A stretch of DNA of 64,000 nt from Litchfieldia alkalitelluris (GCF_002019645.1 NZ_KV917374.1:1624696-1688695); one strand, 5' to 3'. Positions 50,628 to 59,353 are shown, counted from the first letter of the stretch. The notes: a model not told the origin generated them from the letters alone. Numbers and translations: made by a program.

Positions 50628-53543
50628 ATGCAAGACTTAAAAGTAGTGAATATATCATGCGAATACAAAACAAATCCACTTGGCATTGACGTGAAAAAGC
50701 CGCGAGTAAGCTGGCAGATCGAATCAACTCAGCGTGGAACAAAACAACTTGCATATCAATATCAAGTGTCTCTTTCAGAGACTGACTTCGAACAACCGTT
50801 ATATGATTCTGGTTATACCGAATCAGAACAGTCCCTTCATATTGAATACACAGGCCCAGAATTAGAATCCCATAAAAGGTATTTTAACCGTGTAAAGGTT
50901 TGGAATCAGGATGGTCTTGATTCAGACTGGAGTGATGTGGCATGGTGGGAAACTGCCTTTCTTGACCAAAGTGAATGGCAGGCACAGTGGATTACACCAA
51001 ATCCAAGTGAAATTGATCAAACTCCGGTTTTTCTTTTAAGAAAAGAAGTACAGTTAAAGAAAGAAATTGCTTCAGCACGTATTTATGCGACAGCCGCAGG
51101 GGTGTACGAACTTAGTCTTAACGGAGAAAAAGTGGGAGAAGATTTACTAGCCCCAGGATGGACTAGTTACAACAAAAGAATTCAGTATCAAACCTACGAT
51201 GTGACATCACAGTTAACTGGAAGTAAAAATGTCATCGGTGTATTGTTAGCCAATGGGTGGTACAAAGGAGATTTAACTTGGGAAGACAAGAGAAATATTT
51301 ATGGTGACAAGCGTGGTGTGACACTTCAATTGCATGTCCGCTACCAAGACGGAACAGAAGAGCTTATTTTAACTGATGGAACATGGAAAGCGACCACAGG
51401 ACCAATATTGTACTCGGAACTTTATCACGGTGAAACATATGATGCACGTCTTGAGCAGAAGGGGTGGGACACAATTGGATTTGATGACTCGAATTGGAAA
51501 AGTACAGTTGTTGCCTCTGAATTCCCTACCAACTTAGTAGCTCAGGAAAACAACCCGACACGAGTGACTGAAACAATTTTTCCTCAATCTGTATTTATAA
51601 CTCCAGCAGGTGATACAGTAATTGATTTGGGTCAAAATATGGTCGGAAGAATTCGATTAAAAGTAGAAGCTCCTGCGGGTACAAAAATTGTATTGAAGCA
51701 TGCCGAGGTACTAGATAAGGACGGGAATATTTACTTTGGCAACTTAAGAAGCGCGAGACAAACAGTGGAATACATTACAAAAGGCGAAGGGATGGAAGAG
51801 TATGCACCGATTTTTACATTCCAAGGCTTCCGCTACGTAAAAGTGGAAGGATATCCTCTTCAAAATGGAAAGTTGCCTGTTGAGAATTTTGTTGGAGAAG
51901 TGATTCATACCGATATGAACAAAACAGGTGAGTTTGAGACATCTAATCCACTTGTGAATAAGCTTCAACAAAATATTGTCTGGGGCCAAAGAGGGAACTT
52001 TGTGGATCTACCAACGGACTGCCCACAGCGTGATGAACGATTAGGCTGGACAGGAGACGCTCAAGTATTCATCCGTACAGCAATGTTTAATTATCAAGGT
52101 GGACCATTCTTTACAAAGTGGTTACGGGATCTAAAAGCTGATCAATTTAAAGATGGTGGTGTACCATTTGTCATTCCAAATGTGTTACCAGATGGTGAAT
52201 CTTCTTCAACTGCTTGGGGAGATGCAGCTGTTATATGTCCTTGGACGGTTTACCTTGTAAATGGTGATAAACGAATACTAGCTGAACAATATGAAAGTAT
52301 GAAAAATTGGGTTGAGTTTATTCGACGTCAAGGTGAGAATGAATTCCTCTGGAATAACGGTTTTCAGCTTGGGGACTGGCTTGCCTTGGATGCAAAAGAA
52401 AATAGCTATATTGGTGCCACAGCACGAGACTTAATTGCAACAGCATTCTATGCATACTCAACGAGGGTTTTAAGAGATACAGCGGTAGTCCTAGAGAAAG
52501 CAGAGGATGTGCGCACATATACCGAACTACTTGGAGGAATTAAGCAGCATTTTAATCTTGAATTTGTGTCATCAACCGGAAGGCTCACTTCACAAACTCA
52601 GACAGCTTATGTTCTTTCGCTTGTGTTTGATTTAGTTGATGGAAAGGTTCGCGATCGAGCTGCGTTTGAACTAAATGAGCATGTTTTAGATAATGATTAC
52701 CATCTTACAACAGGTTTTGTCGGGACACCTTATCTAGCCTTTGCATTATCAAACAATGGCTATCATGAAACGGCTGTAAAATTACTATTACAAGATACGT
52801 ATCCTTCTTGGATATATTCAATCACAAAAGGTGCTACAACGATATGGGAGCACTGGGATAGCATTAAGCCTGATGGCAGCTTTTGGAGCGATGATATGAA
52901 CTCATTTAACCATTATGCTTATGGCGCGATTGGAGATTGGATGTATCGTGTTTTAGCGGGGATTGAAATGGAAGAAAGTGTACCAGCTTATAAAAGAATC
53001 CGAATTCAGCCTAGAATTGGTGGTACAGATTTCACATATGTAAGTGCGAATTTTGAATCGATGTATGGAAAAATAGAATCTTCTTGGAACTTAACTGAGG
53101 AAGAAGTTCGTCTGACGGTTCAAATTCCTGTTAATACCACTGCGCAAGTAATACTTCCAAATGCCAATATTGAAAATCTTCAGGAAGATGGAAGATATAT
53201 AAATAATGTAGATGGTGTTCTGTCGATTACTGAAGCTGAGGGTGATGTTCGACTAGAAGTAGGATCTGGAACCTATCAATTTATCTATCCTAATGAAAAA
53301 GGAATGAAAAAGATTTATACGATAAATACAAGGTTGATTGATTTACTTGATAATGATCAGACTAAGGAAATCCTAGAAAAATATTCACCTGGTATCACAA
53401 GGCCAAACCCAACAGCGAACTTGAAAGTATTATCGCTTAAAGAATTGGCTTCTCCAGGTAAAGCGAAAATTCCGCATGATGGACTAGAAAAGCTGGTGAA
53501 AGAACTAAATCTTGTTGAGTCGGTAGAATTAAATCTTAGTTAA
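50628..53543 (+). CDS. Alpha-L-rhamnosidase, GH78
   Basis: A 971-residue GH78 enzyme without signal peptide. It has an N-terminal Ig-like domain, the concanavalin-like N-domains (WQAQWITP, ARIYATAAGVYELSLNG, LAPGWTSYNKRIQYQTYDVT) and the catalytic barrel with the exact GH78 motif VDLPTDCPQRDERLGWTGD near 455-473. The C-terminal GH78 domain contains TIWEHWDSI and FNHYAYGAIGDWMY. After the usual end there are about 75 extra residues (from MKKIYTINTRLIDLLD) forming a helical domain seen on some other glycosidases. ATG 50628 follows GGAAAGGAAAG. It releases terminal alpha-L-rhamnose, and sits in series with two further GH78-type genes. Confidence 0.93.
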   Translation: MQDLKVVNISCEYKTNPLGIDVKKPRVSWQIESTQRGTKQLAYQYQVSLSETDFEQPLYDSGYTESEQSLHIEYTGPELESHKRYFNRVKVWNQDGLDSDWSDVAWWETAFLDQSEWQAQWITPNPSEIDQTPVFLLRKEVQLKKEIASARIYATAAGVYELSLNGEKVGEDLLAPGWTSYNKRIQYQTYDVTSQLTGSKNVIGVLLANGWYKGDLTWEDKRNIYGDKRGVTLQLHVRYQDGTEELILTDGTWKATTGPILYSELYHGETYDARLEQKGWDTIGFDDSNWKSTVVASEFPTNLVAQENNPTRVTETIFPQSVFITPAGDTVIDLGQNMVGRIRLKVEAPAGTKIVLKHAEVLDKDGNIYFGNLRSARQTVEYITKGEGMEEYAPIFTFQGFRYVKVEGYPLQNGKLPVENFVGEVIHTDMNKTGEFETSNPLVNKLQQNIVWGQRGNFVDLPTDCPQRDERLGWTGDAQVFIRTAMFNYQGGPFFTKWLRDLKADQFKDGGVPFVIPNVLPDGESSSTAWGDAAVICPWTVYLVNGDKRILAEQYESMKNWVEFIRRQGENEFLWNNGFQLGDWLALDAKENSYIGATARDLIATAFYAYSTRVLRDTAVVLEKAEDVRTYTELLGGIKQHFNLEFVSSTGRLTSQTQTAYVLSLVFDLVDGKVRDRAAFELNEHVLDNDYHLTTGFVGTPYLAFALSNNGYHETAVKLLLQDTYPSWIYSITKGATTIWEHWDSIKPDGSFWSDDMNSFNHYAYGAIGDWMYRVLAGIEMEESVPAYKRIRIQPRIGGTDFTYVSANFESMYGKIESSWNLTEEEVRLTVQIPVNTTAQVILPNANIENLQEDGRYINNVDGVLSITEAEGDVRLEVGSGTYQFIYPNEKGMKKIYTINTRLIDLLDNDQTKEILEKYSPGITRPNPTANLKVLSLKELASPGKAKIPHDGLEKLVKELNLVESVELNLS

Positions 53544-53576
53544 TTTTTAACACGACTCCTTAAAGGAGGAAATCTC

Positions 53577-55145
53577 ATGAATATACAAAAAGTTGAGAAT
53601 AGGGTCATTCAAGTCAATCAATTTTTTCTTGAAAAAGCAGATCAACTTTTAACGCCACTATTAGAAGAAAAACAAGAGCCTTTACAGCTAGTGGAGACAA
53701 CAAAAAATGATGATTATATTCATGGTTGGAAAACAGAAACAGTTGGACCTATTGAAGCATTACAAGATCGTTCCTTAGGAAAAGGTGAATCGGTCATAAT
53801 TGATTTTGGAGATCATCTCGTTGGGTATGTGTCCATGCGAATTGTTCCTGTTGGAAGCCCACCAGATGCACCTTTACATGTGAAATTTACATTTGGGGAA
53901 ATGCCGGTAGAAGTATCTGAGCCATTTTCTGAATATAATGGCTGGATCAGTAGCTCGTGGTTACAAGAAGAAGTTCTTCATGTGGATGTTTTACCAGAAG
54001 AGTTAAAATTGCCAAGAAGATATAGCTTCCGTTATTTGAGAATAGATGTCTTGAATACATCGCCAAAATATAAAGTATCGTTTGCAGACATTTACTGTAA
54101 GACAGTGACGTCTGCAAATAATGAGAAAGTTGTCCAATTGTCTCATCCAGACGAGATGATGAAAAAAATCGATGATGTAAGTATTAAAACCCTTCAGGAT
54201 TGTATGCAAGAAGTATTCGAAGATGGTCCTAAGCGGGACCGCCGATTATGGTTGGGTGATTTAAGACTTCAAGCGTTGGCTAATTATGTGACGTTCCAAA
54301 ATAATGATCTTGTCAAACGCTGCTTATACTTGTTTGCAGCTGTACCAGATGAGGGAGGACGAATTTCAGCTAATTTATTTATGAAACCATCAATCATTGC
54401 AGATGATACGTACTTGTTTGATTATTCATTGTTTTTTACGACAACCCTTTTCGATTATTATATTGCTACAAATGATAAAGAGACCCTTGAGGATCTTTGG
54501 CCATCAGCCTATCGTCAAGTGGAGCTTGCGCTACAAAGATTAGATGAAAGAAACATTGTGCAAGATGATCCTTCGTGGTGGTCCTTTATTGATTGGCATG
54601 AGGAATTAAATAAACAGGCGCCTTCTCAAGCTATCTTGATATACACATTAAAAAGAGCGATTAAATTGGCTGAAATTCTAAAAAGTGAGCAAAAGGATTA
54701 TCTTGTAGATAAACTCACTGAGATTGAAAGAGCGACTATCGAATATTTGTGGAATGAGGAAACGGGATTCTTCGTAAGTGGTGAGCAGAAGCAAATTTCA
54801 TGGGCAACTCAAGTGTGGATGGTCTTAGCAGAAGTGTTGGAATTAACATCTAGTAAGCAATTATTAACTAGGTTAATGAAAGAAAATCCAGCTATAGGGA
54901 TGAATACTCCGTATATGTATCACCATTATGTTGAAGCATTGTTGCTCGTAGGAGAAAAAGAACAAGCCATTTCCTCTTTAAAACACTATTGGGGTGGGAT
55001 GATCAATGATGGTGCAGATACATTCTGGGAGCTGTATAACCCGAATGATAAAGCATATTCACCATATGGTAGCCACTTAATAAATAGTTATTGTCATGCA
55101 TGGAGTTGTACGCCGACGTACTTGATTCGAGAGTTTGGTCTGTAG
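53577..55145 (+). CDS. Short GH78-like protein
   Basis: A 522-residue protein related to GH78 but about half the normal length. The N-terminal 180 residues form one beta-sandwich (IIDFGDHLVGYVSMRI, YSFRYLRIDV). The helical barrel has EDGPKRDRRLWLGDLRL near 216-232 in place of DCPQRDERLGWTGD. The acid position is altered (R-D-R-R instead of R-D-E-R), so catalysis may differ or be absent. The C-terminal SPYGSHLINSYCHAWSCTPT is like the third-domain junction of GH78. The ATG has an AAAGGAGG ribosome binding site, 33 bases after the previous gene, so the genes are co-transcribed. It may be a rhamnosidase of different specificity or a non-catalytic binder. Confidence 0.75.
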   Translation: MNIQKVENRVIQVNQFFLEKADQLLTPLLEEKQEPLQLVETTKNDDYIHGWKTETVGPIEALQDRSLGKGESVIIDFGDHLVGYVSMRIVPVGSPPDAPLHVKFTFGEMPVEVSEPFSEYNGWISSSWLQEEVLHVDVLPEELKLPRRYSFRYLRIDVLNTSPKYKVSFADIYCKTVTSANNEKVVQLSHPDEMMKKIDDVSIKTLQDCMQEVFEDGPKRDRRLWLGDLRLQALANYVTFQNNDLVKRCLYLFAAVPDEGGRISANLFMKPSIIADDTYLFDYSLFFTTTLFDYYIATNDKETLEDLWPSAYRQVELALQRLDERNIVQDDPSWWSFIDWHEELNKQAPSQAILIYTLKRAIKLAEILKSEQKDYLVDKLTEIERATIEYLWNEETGFFVSGEQKQISWATQVWMVLAEVLELTSSKQLLTRLMKENPAIGMNTPYMYHHYVEALLLVGEKEQAISSLKHYWGGMINDGADTFWELYNPNDKAYSPYGSHLINSYCHAWSCTPTYLIREFGL

Positions 55146-55201
55146 AAGTGTAATCGCAGCACCAATAGATAGTACAGTCAATTGGAAGAGAGTTGAAATG
55201 C

Positions 55202-55507
55202 ATGTATGAACATCTAGTGTTTTTTAAGTTCAATAATAATTTCACATCAATAAAAGAGGAAGAATTGTTAGTTCAGCTTAAGCAATTCAAAAAAAATATT
55301 CCTGGGATTATTGATCTAACAGCAGGCATAAACGTCACTGATGAAAAGGAAAATGCAAAGGGGTTTCAATTAGGATTAAGAGTTACTTTTGAAACGAAAG
55401 AGGCGCTAAACGAATATGTTCCTCATCCAATTCATCAAAAGTTCGTTTCGTCTTTAGATGGAGTGATTGAAGACGTCATTGTTGTTGATTATCCGTTGAA
55501 AGACTAA
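55202..55507 (+). CDS. Dabb (stress-responsive A/B barrel) family protein
   Basis: A 101-residue protein of the Dabb family, a ferredoxin-like alpha+beta barrel that dimerises. It starts EHLVFFKF and contains a central LTAGINVTDE, LRVTFETKEALNEYVPHPIH and a terminal VEDVIVVDYP-like strand. Small Dabb proteins often lie in sugar-catabolism operons, but their reaction is usually unknown. I prefer ATG 55202, nine bases after GGAAGAGAG. A TTG at 55193 would abut the ribosome binding site. It ends the rhamnoside operon. Its terminator, 27 bases downstream, is split by the IS3 element. Confidence 0.85.
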   Translation: MYEHLVFFKFNNNFTSIKEEELLVQLKQFKKNIPGIIDLTAGINVTDEKENAKGFQLGLRVTFETKEALNEYVPHPIHQKFVSSLDGVIEDVIVVDYPLKD

Positions 55508-55533
55508 AACCACAGGAAAGATTTAATTACTTT

Positions 55534-55541
55534 AGGGACAG
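55534..55541 (+). terminator. Left half of a terminator interrupted by the IS3 element
   Basis: AGGGACAG here pairs with CTGTCCCT at 56990-56997, followed by GTTTGTTTT. Without the insert the sequence AGGGACAG-GACG-CTGTCCCT would be a standard terminator of the Dabb gene. Confidence 0.7.
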
Positions 55542-55577
55542 GACGTGAACTGAACCCAAAATGTTAGACACAAGCTA

Positions 55578-56420
55578 TTAAGCAGCTTGCTGGGTATGAG
55601 TTCGATATTGAATCGGACTCATACCTTTTAATTTTTGCTTAATCCGTTTGTGATTATAATAGTAAATATATTTCTCTAATTCTAGTTTGAAATGATCCAT
55701 ACTCTCAATTTCTCTTAAATAAAGTAATTCGCTCTTTAATAATCCAAAAAAGTTCTCCATTACTGCATTATCTAAACAATTGCCCTTGCGAGACATACTT
55801 TGGGTAATTCCATTCTTCTGTAAGGTGTGTCGAAACTTCTTCATCTGATAATGCCAGCCTTGATCAGAGTGAAGGATAGGGCAATCATGGTCGTCTAATT
55901 GTTGTATGGCCGTATCTAACATTTTAGATACAAGTGTGTATACTGGACGTTTCTCTAGGTTATAAGCAATAATTTCACCGTTGTAAAGGTCCAGAATAGG
56001 TGAAAGATAAAGTTTCTCGCCAAACAAATGGAATTCTGTCACATCTGTAACCCACTTCTCATTTGGCTTCGTAGCTTGGAAATCTCGCTCTAGTATATTC
56101 GGTGCGACTTCACCCACTTTTCCACGATATGAACGGTATTTTTTCATGCGAACTAAGCATTTTAAACCCATCTCATTCATTAAGCGAAGGACTGTTTTGT
56201 GATTAATTACATGACCCCGATTACGTAATTCCAGTGTGATACGTCGATAGCCATATCGACCTTGATGTTCGTCAAAGATCTGTTGGATAACCTCTTTCAT
56301 TTCACTATATTTATCTGGTTTATCCATTTGTTTTACCCAATAATAATACGTGCTACGTGGCATTTCAGCGAACTTTATCAAGTCAATCACCTTAAATTCA
56401 CGCCTTAATTCATAAATCAC
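55578..56420 (-). CDS. IS3-family transposase OrfB (DDE integrase domain)
   Basis: A 280-residue transposase. An N-terminal HTH_21-type region ([34 protein letters not shown]) precedes an rve integrase core with the DDE triad: Asp in [10 protein letters not shown], Asp in [10 protein letters not shown] and Glu in [14 protein letters not shown]. The stretch [18 protein letters not shown] is the family's C-terminal signature. The frame opens from GTG 56420, overlapping the OrfA stop by four bases in the -1 frame, and it extends upstream ([17 protein letters not shown]). Production as an OrfAB fusion by -1 frameshifting on A-rich sequence is therefore likely, as in other IS3 elements. Confidence 0.93.
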   Translation of the reverse strand: MIYELRREFKVIDLIKFAEMPRSTYYYWVKQMDKPDKYSEMKEVIQQIFDEHQGRYGYRRITLELRNRGHVINHKTVLRLMNEMGLKCLVRMKKYRSYRGKVGEVAPNILERDFQATKPNEKWVTDVTEFHLFGEKLYLSPILDLYNGEIIAYNLEKRPVYTLVSKMLDTAIQQLDDHDCPILHSDQGWHYQMKKFRHTLQKNGITQSMSRKGNCLDNAVMENFFGLLKSELLYLREIESMDHFKLELEKYIYYYNHKRIKQKLKGMSPIQYRTHTQQAA

Positions 56421-56929
56421 CTGTGCCTTTTCTTTTTCTGTGAGTTCTTTTCCTGAATTAAGGCTTGTAGCTTTTTTAAATATGCATTCTCCATACGAAG
56501 TTGTTCAATTTCAGCACGTAGTGCTTCTTCAGTTCCTTCTACTGGTTGATTATTCTTAGGTTGCTTTTTCATGGGTGAAGGACGCTCCTTTTTCTTCTTT
56601 TTAAGAGCGTCAATTCCCTGTGTTTCAAGTAGATTCTTCCACTTATACACTATGGCAGATGAAGAAACATTAAATACTGCAGTAACTTCTTCGATGGACG
56701 CTCCCATCTCGTTCAGATAATTAAGTACGTCCATTTTAAACTCAAATGAGTATTTTGTATAGGTTTCCTCTAAGCCAGATATACCATGATTTTGAAATTT
56801 CGCTACCCATCTGTGTAACATCGTTTTATTAACATTGTACTTTTGGGCTGTCTGCCTGATAGACTCTCCGCCTTCAAGATATTCATTTACTGCAGCTATC
56901 TTTATTTCTAAAGGGTATTTCTTCTTCAT
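56417..56929 (-). CDS. IS3-family transposase OrfA (HTH protein)
   Basis: About 170 residues. Two helix-turn-helix units ([20 protein letters not shown], then [13 protein letters not shown]; and [20 protein letters not shown], then [11 protein letters not shown]) precede a basic region and a C-terminal leucine-zipper-like helix ([20 protein letters not shown]). OrfA binds the terminal repeats and dimerises. I chose ATG 56929 with GGAGGTG nine bases upstream. A longer frame to 56947 uses TTG and has no ribosome binding site. Confidence 0.9.
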   Translation of the reverse strand: MKKKYPLEIKIAAVNEYLEGGESIRQTAQKYNVNKTMLHRWVAKFQNHGISGLEETYTKYSFEFKMDVLNYLNEMGASIEEVTAVFNVSSSAIVYKWKNLLETQGIDALKKKKKERPSPMKKQPKNNQPVEGTEEALRAEIEQLRMENAYLKKLQALIQEKNSQKKKRHR

Positions 56930-57002
56930 GTAAAAGTGCACCTCCAATTGTTAGTTGTTGTGTCTAACAATTGGGGTGCACATCAGACGCTGTCCCTGTT
57001 TG

Positions 57003-57225
57003 TTTTCTGTAGACGTCCATGAGAATGAGTATTGTGTAAATACACCATAGAAGATGAAAATAGTGTGCTCACATAGAGGGGAGATGCAGCGAATGCGACT
57101 CGCTAGCCCAAGTTATTTTCAGGTTAGACCACTATGCGAATGAATTATTCGCACCATGGAGGAACTTAGTTGAACTGCAGCGAATGGAATTCCGAAATTA
57201 AGTATTTTTCGGAGTAGATTAATAA
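57003..57225 (+). repeat. Two internally deleted large repeats (D7)
   Basis: The border sequences of the large repeat are present (TAGACGTCCATGAGAATGAG, ACACCATAGAAGATGAAAA, GCAGCGAATGCGACTC, TTATTTTCAGGTTAGAC, ATTCGCACCATGGAGGA, GCAGCGAATGGAATTC). The GC-rich core with GCGGGAT and CGACGAGGAGG is missing. Two tandem deletion derivatives are the simplest reading. Confidence 0.75.
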
Positions 57226-57266
57226 AGAATTAAAGAAACTCTTTAAGACCTTCTTTGGAGGATAAA

Positions 57267-57599
57267 ATGATATCATTTTTTCGTTCACTATCAATTAAAA
57301 CTAAGATGTTTCTTACCTTTGCTAGTGTTTACGTGATTATTATTACAATTATTGCTGTTGCTATATATACAAGCAACGTAAAGGAAATGAGACAGGTAAA
57401 CTGTCTCCGTTTTGAATTTCTGAGAATGCACCTAGTCATGTGCTTTAAGGTAATACAACCAAGGATAAATTGGTAAAAAGATTAGAATGAAAGACACAAA
57501 AAATAACAGGCATAAAACACATTAAATAACGTTAACTTGAAATCGTACCAAAAAGTCTACGTTGCTAATGCAAATGATGGGAGAATTATATTAGAATAG
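57267..57599 (+). pseudogene. Truncated sensor-kinase gene (N-terminal remnant)
   Basis: ATG 57267 after TTGGAGGAT starts a protein whose first 40 residues (ISFFRSLSIKTKMFLTF, then a hydrophobic helix and YTSNVKEM) look like the membrane start of a YesM-type sensor kinase or chemoreceptor. The similarity ends near 57388, and the frame stops at 57476. A later fragment (KVYVANANDGRIILE, about 57550-57599) could belong to the extracellular sensor. The rest is lost. This suggests a second two-component locus that was deleted here. Confidence 0.55.
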
Positions 57600-57630
57600 G
57601 GTAGAATAGATAGATAAGGGGTTTTTTATA

Positions 57631-57709
57631 TAAGAGTTTTGTAAAAGATGTTGACTGTGCAAATGTCATTGAAGCACTCAAAGTGCTCGATCAAAACAAA
57701 ACTCTTGAA
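57631..57709 (+). other. Structured element in the leader of the isocitrate dehydrogenase gene
   Basis: AAGAGTTTTGT and ACAAAACTCTT pair around 55 bases that contain an inner hairpin AGCACT-CAA-AGTGCT. The same stretch also reads as an open frame (KDVDCANVIEALKVLD) ending in TAG but without a start codon. It may be an RNA structure or a gene tail. Confidence 0.4.
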
Positions 57710-57734
57710 TAGTTAATACGGGAGGAATCGATTC

Positions 57735-59198
57735 ATGACACAAAAACGAAAAATAACTATTGCTAGAGGGGACGGTATTGGCCCTGAAATTATGGATGCC
57801 ACTCTGAAAATATTGGAACATGCAGGAGCGACAATTGAGCCTGAGTTCATTGATATAGGAGAAAAAGTATTTTTGGCAGGAAATTCTTCGGGGATCCCTG
57901 ATGAGGCTTGGGAATCACTTAGACGTACTAAAGTATTCTTTAAAGGTCCTATCACAACACCTCAAGGTGGAGGGTATAAAAGTTTAAATGTAACCATTCG
58001 GAAAACATTAGGTCTATATGCAAACGTAAGACCAAACGTGTCTTATGCACCGTTTGTTGAGACAAAGCATCCGAATATGGATCTTGTCATTATTCGTGAA
58101 AATGAAGAAGACTTATATGCAGGTATTGAACATCAACAAACTCCAGAAGTGGTTCAATGTCTTAAATTAATTACTCGTCCTGGTAGTGAAAAAATCGTTC
58201 GTTATGCGTTCGAGTATGCAAGAAAAAACAATCGTAAAAAAGTAACATGCTTTACGAAAGATAACATTATGAAATTAACTGATGGGCTTTTTCATAAAGT
58301 ATTTAGAGAAGTTGCCGAAGAATACCCAGAAATCGAGACAGAGCATTGGATTATCGATATCGGAATGGCAAAAATTGCAGATACACCTCAAGACTTTGAT
58401 GTGATTGTAATGCCAAATCTTTATGGCGATATCGCCTCTGACGTAGCTGCACAGATCACCGGAAGTGTTGGACTTGCTGGTTCTGCAAACATTGGCGACC
58501 AAGTGGCGATGTTTGAAGCAATCCATGGTAGTGCGCCTGATATAGCAGGAAAAGGAATCGCGAACCCTTCTGGTCTTATTAACGGTGCAATCATGATGTT
58601 AGTACATATTGGTCAACCTGAAGTGGCGACAAAAATTCATAATGCATGGCTAAAAACATTAGAAGACGGTGTTCATACAGGAGATATTACTAAGGGTGGT
58701 AAATCAGTTGGCACCGTTGAGTTTGCCGATGCGGTTATTGACAGATTAGGTCAAAAACCTTCAACTTATACACCTGTAGAATATAAACAGGTAGAGCCTT
58801 CTGAAGAAACAAACTTTACTCTTAATCCAGCAGTAAAGGATCGTCCTAAAGCAGATGTGGTTCGTGAATTAGATGGAGTCGATGTGTTTCTATTTAACAA
58901 TGAACTTACACCTGATGAAATCGGTCACAAACTAGAAGAACTCTCTGGTCCGGATTTTAAATTAGCTGTAATAACAAATCGCGGAGTGAAAGTATATCCA
59001 AATGGTTTCCCGGAAACATTTACAACAGATCACTGGCGTTGCCGCTTCGAATTCAGTGAAACACAAGACGGAAACAGCAACAAAGGAATTGTTGAGCTAT
59101 TAAACAGAATCAACCAAGCAAATTTAGATTTTATTAAAATTGAAAACCTCTATAAATTTAACGGTGAAAGAGGATATTCTTTAGGTCAGGGTCAATAG
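57735..59198 (+). CDS. NADP-type isocitrate dehydrogenase, Thermus/Rickettsia type
   Basis: A 487-residue beta-decarboxylating dehydrogenase. ARGDGIGPEIMDATLKIL is at 10-27. Substrate-binding Arg/Asn residues lie in LYANVRPNVSYAPF near 96-109 and IIRENEEDLYAG near 118-129, Lys in CFTKDNIMKLTDG near 175-187, and metal-binding Asp in MPNLYGDIASDVAAQI near 222-237. The cofactor region is EAIHGSAPDIAGKGIANPSG near 258-277. A C-terminal domain of about 150 residues (DVFLFNNELTPDEIGHKLEE) marks the long Thermus/Rickettsia-type enzyme; the usual Bacillus Icd is about 423 residues. ATG follows GGGAGGAATC. It has no citrate-cycle neighbours, so it is probably a second, acquired isozyme. Activity on isocitrate rather than isopropylmalate is inferred from these features. 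Confidence 0.85.
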   Translation: MTQKRKITIARGDGIGPEIMDATLKILEHAGATIEPEFIDIGEKVFLAGNSSGIPDEAWESLRRTKVFFKGPITTPQGGGYKSLNVTIRKTLGLYANVRPNVSYAPFVETKHPNMDLVIIRENEEDLYAGIEHQQTPEVVQCLKLITRPGSEKIVRYAFEYARKNNRKKVTCFTKDNIMKLTDGLFHKVFREVAEEYPEIETEHWIIDIGMAKIADTPQDFDVIVMPNLYGDIASDVAAQITGSVGLAGSANIGDQVAMFEAIHGSAPDIAGKGIANPSGLINGAIMMLVHIGQPEVATKIHNAWLKTLEDGVHTGDITKGGKSVGTVEFADAVIDRLGQKPSTYTPVEYKQVEPSEETNFTLNPAVKDRPKADVVRELDGVDVFLFNNELTPDEIGHKLEELSGPDFKLAVITNRGVKVYPNGFPETFTTDHWRCRFEFSETQDGNSNKGIVELLNRINQANLDFIKIENLYKFNGERGYSLGQGQ

Positions 59199-59315
59199 GT
59201 TTTATTAATGTAATGAGCGGGTTGAAATGATACTGGGTTCCGTTTCCTGTCGTAAAATCCGAATATGAAATAAATTTTTACTGGCTTTTGTATCTGTTTT
59301 TGCTATTAAAATAAT

Positions 59316-59353
59316 AAAATGGCTCAGTTCACTTAAACTGAGCCATTTTTTAT
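59316..59353 (+). terminator. Rho-independent terminator after isocitrate dehydrogenase
   Basis: AAAATGGCTCAGTT pairs with AACTGAGCCATTTT, followed by TTTATT. Confidence 0.9.

Larger units (their letters stand above)
55546..56985. mobile_element. IS3-family insertion sequence (IS150-like), about 1440 bp
   Basis: The element carries OrfA and OrfB on the minus strand. The left end TGAACTGAACCCAAAATG and the right end (reverse complement TGATGTGCACCCCAATTG) continue into the shared TTAGACACAA, giving 28-bp imperfect inverted repeats with 23 matches by eye. The flanking GACG at 55542-55545 and 56986-56989 is a 4-bp target duplication. Both genes look intact, so the element may be active and recent. 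Confidence 0.9.
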
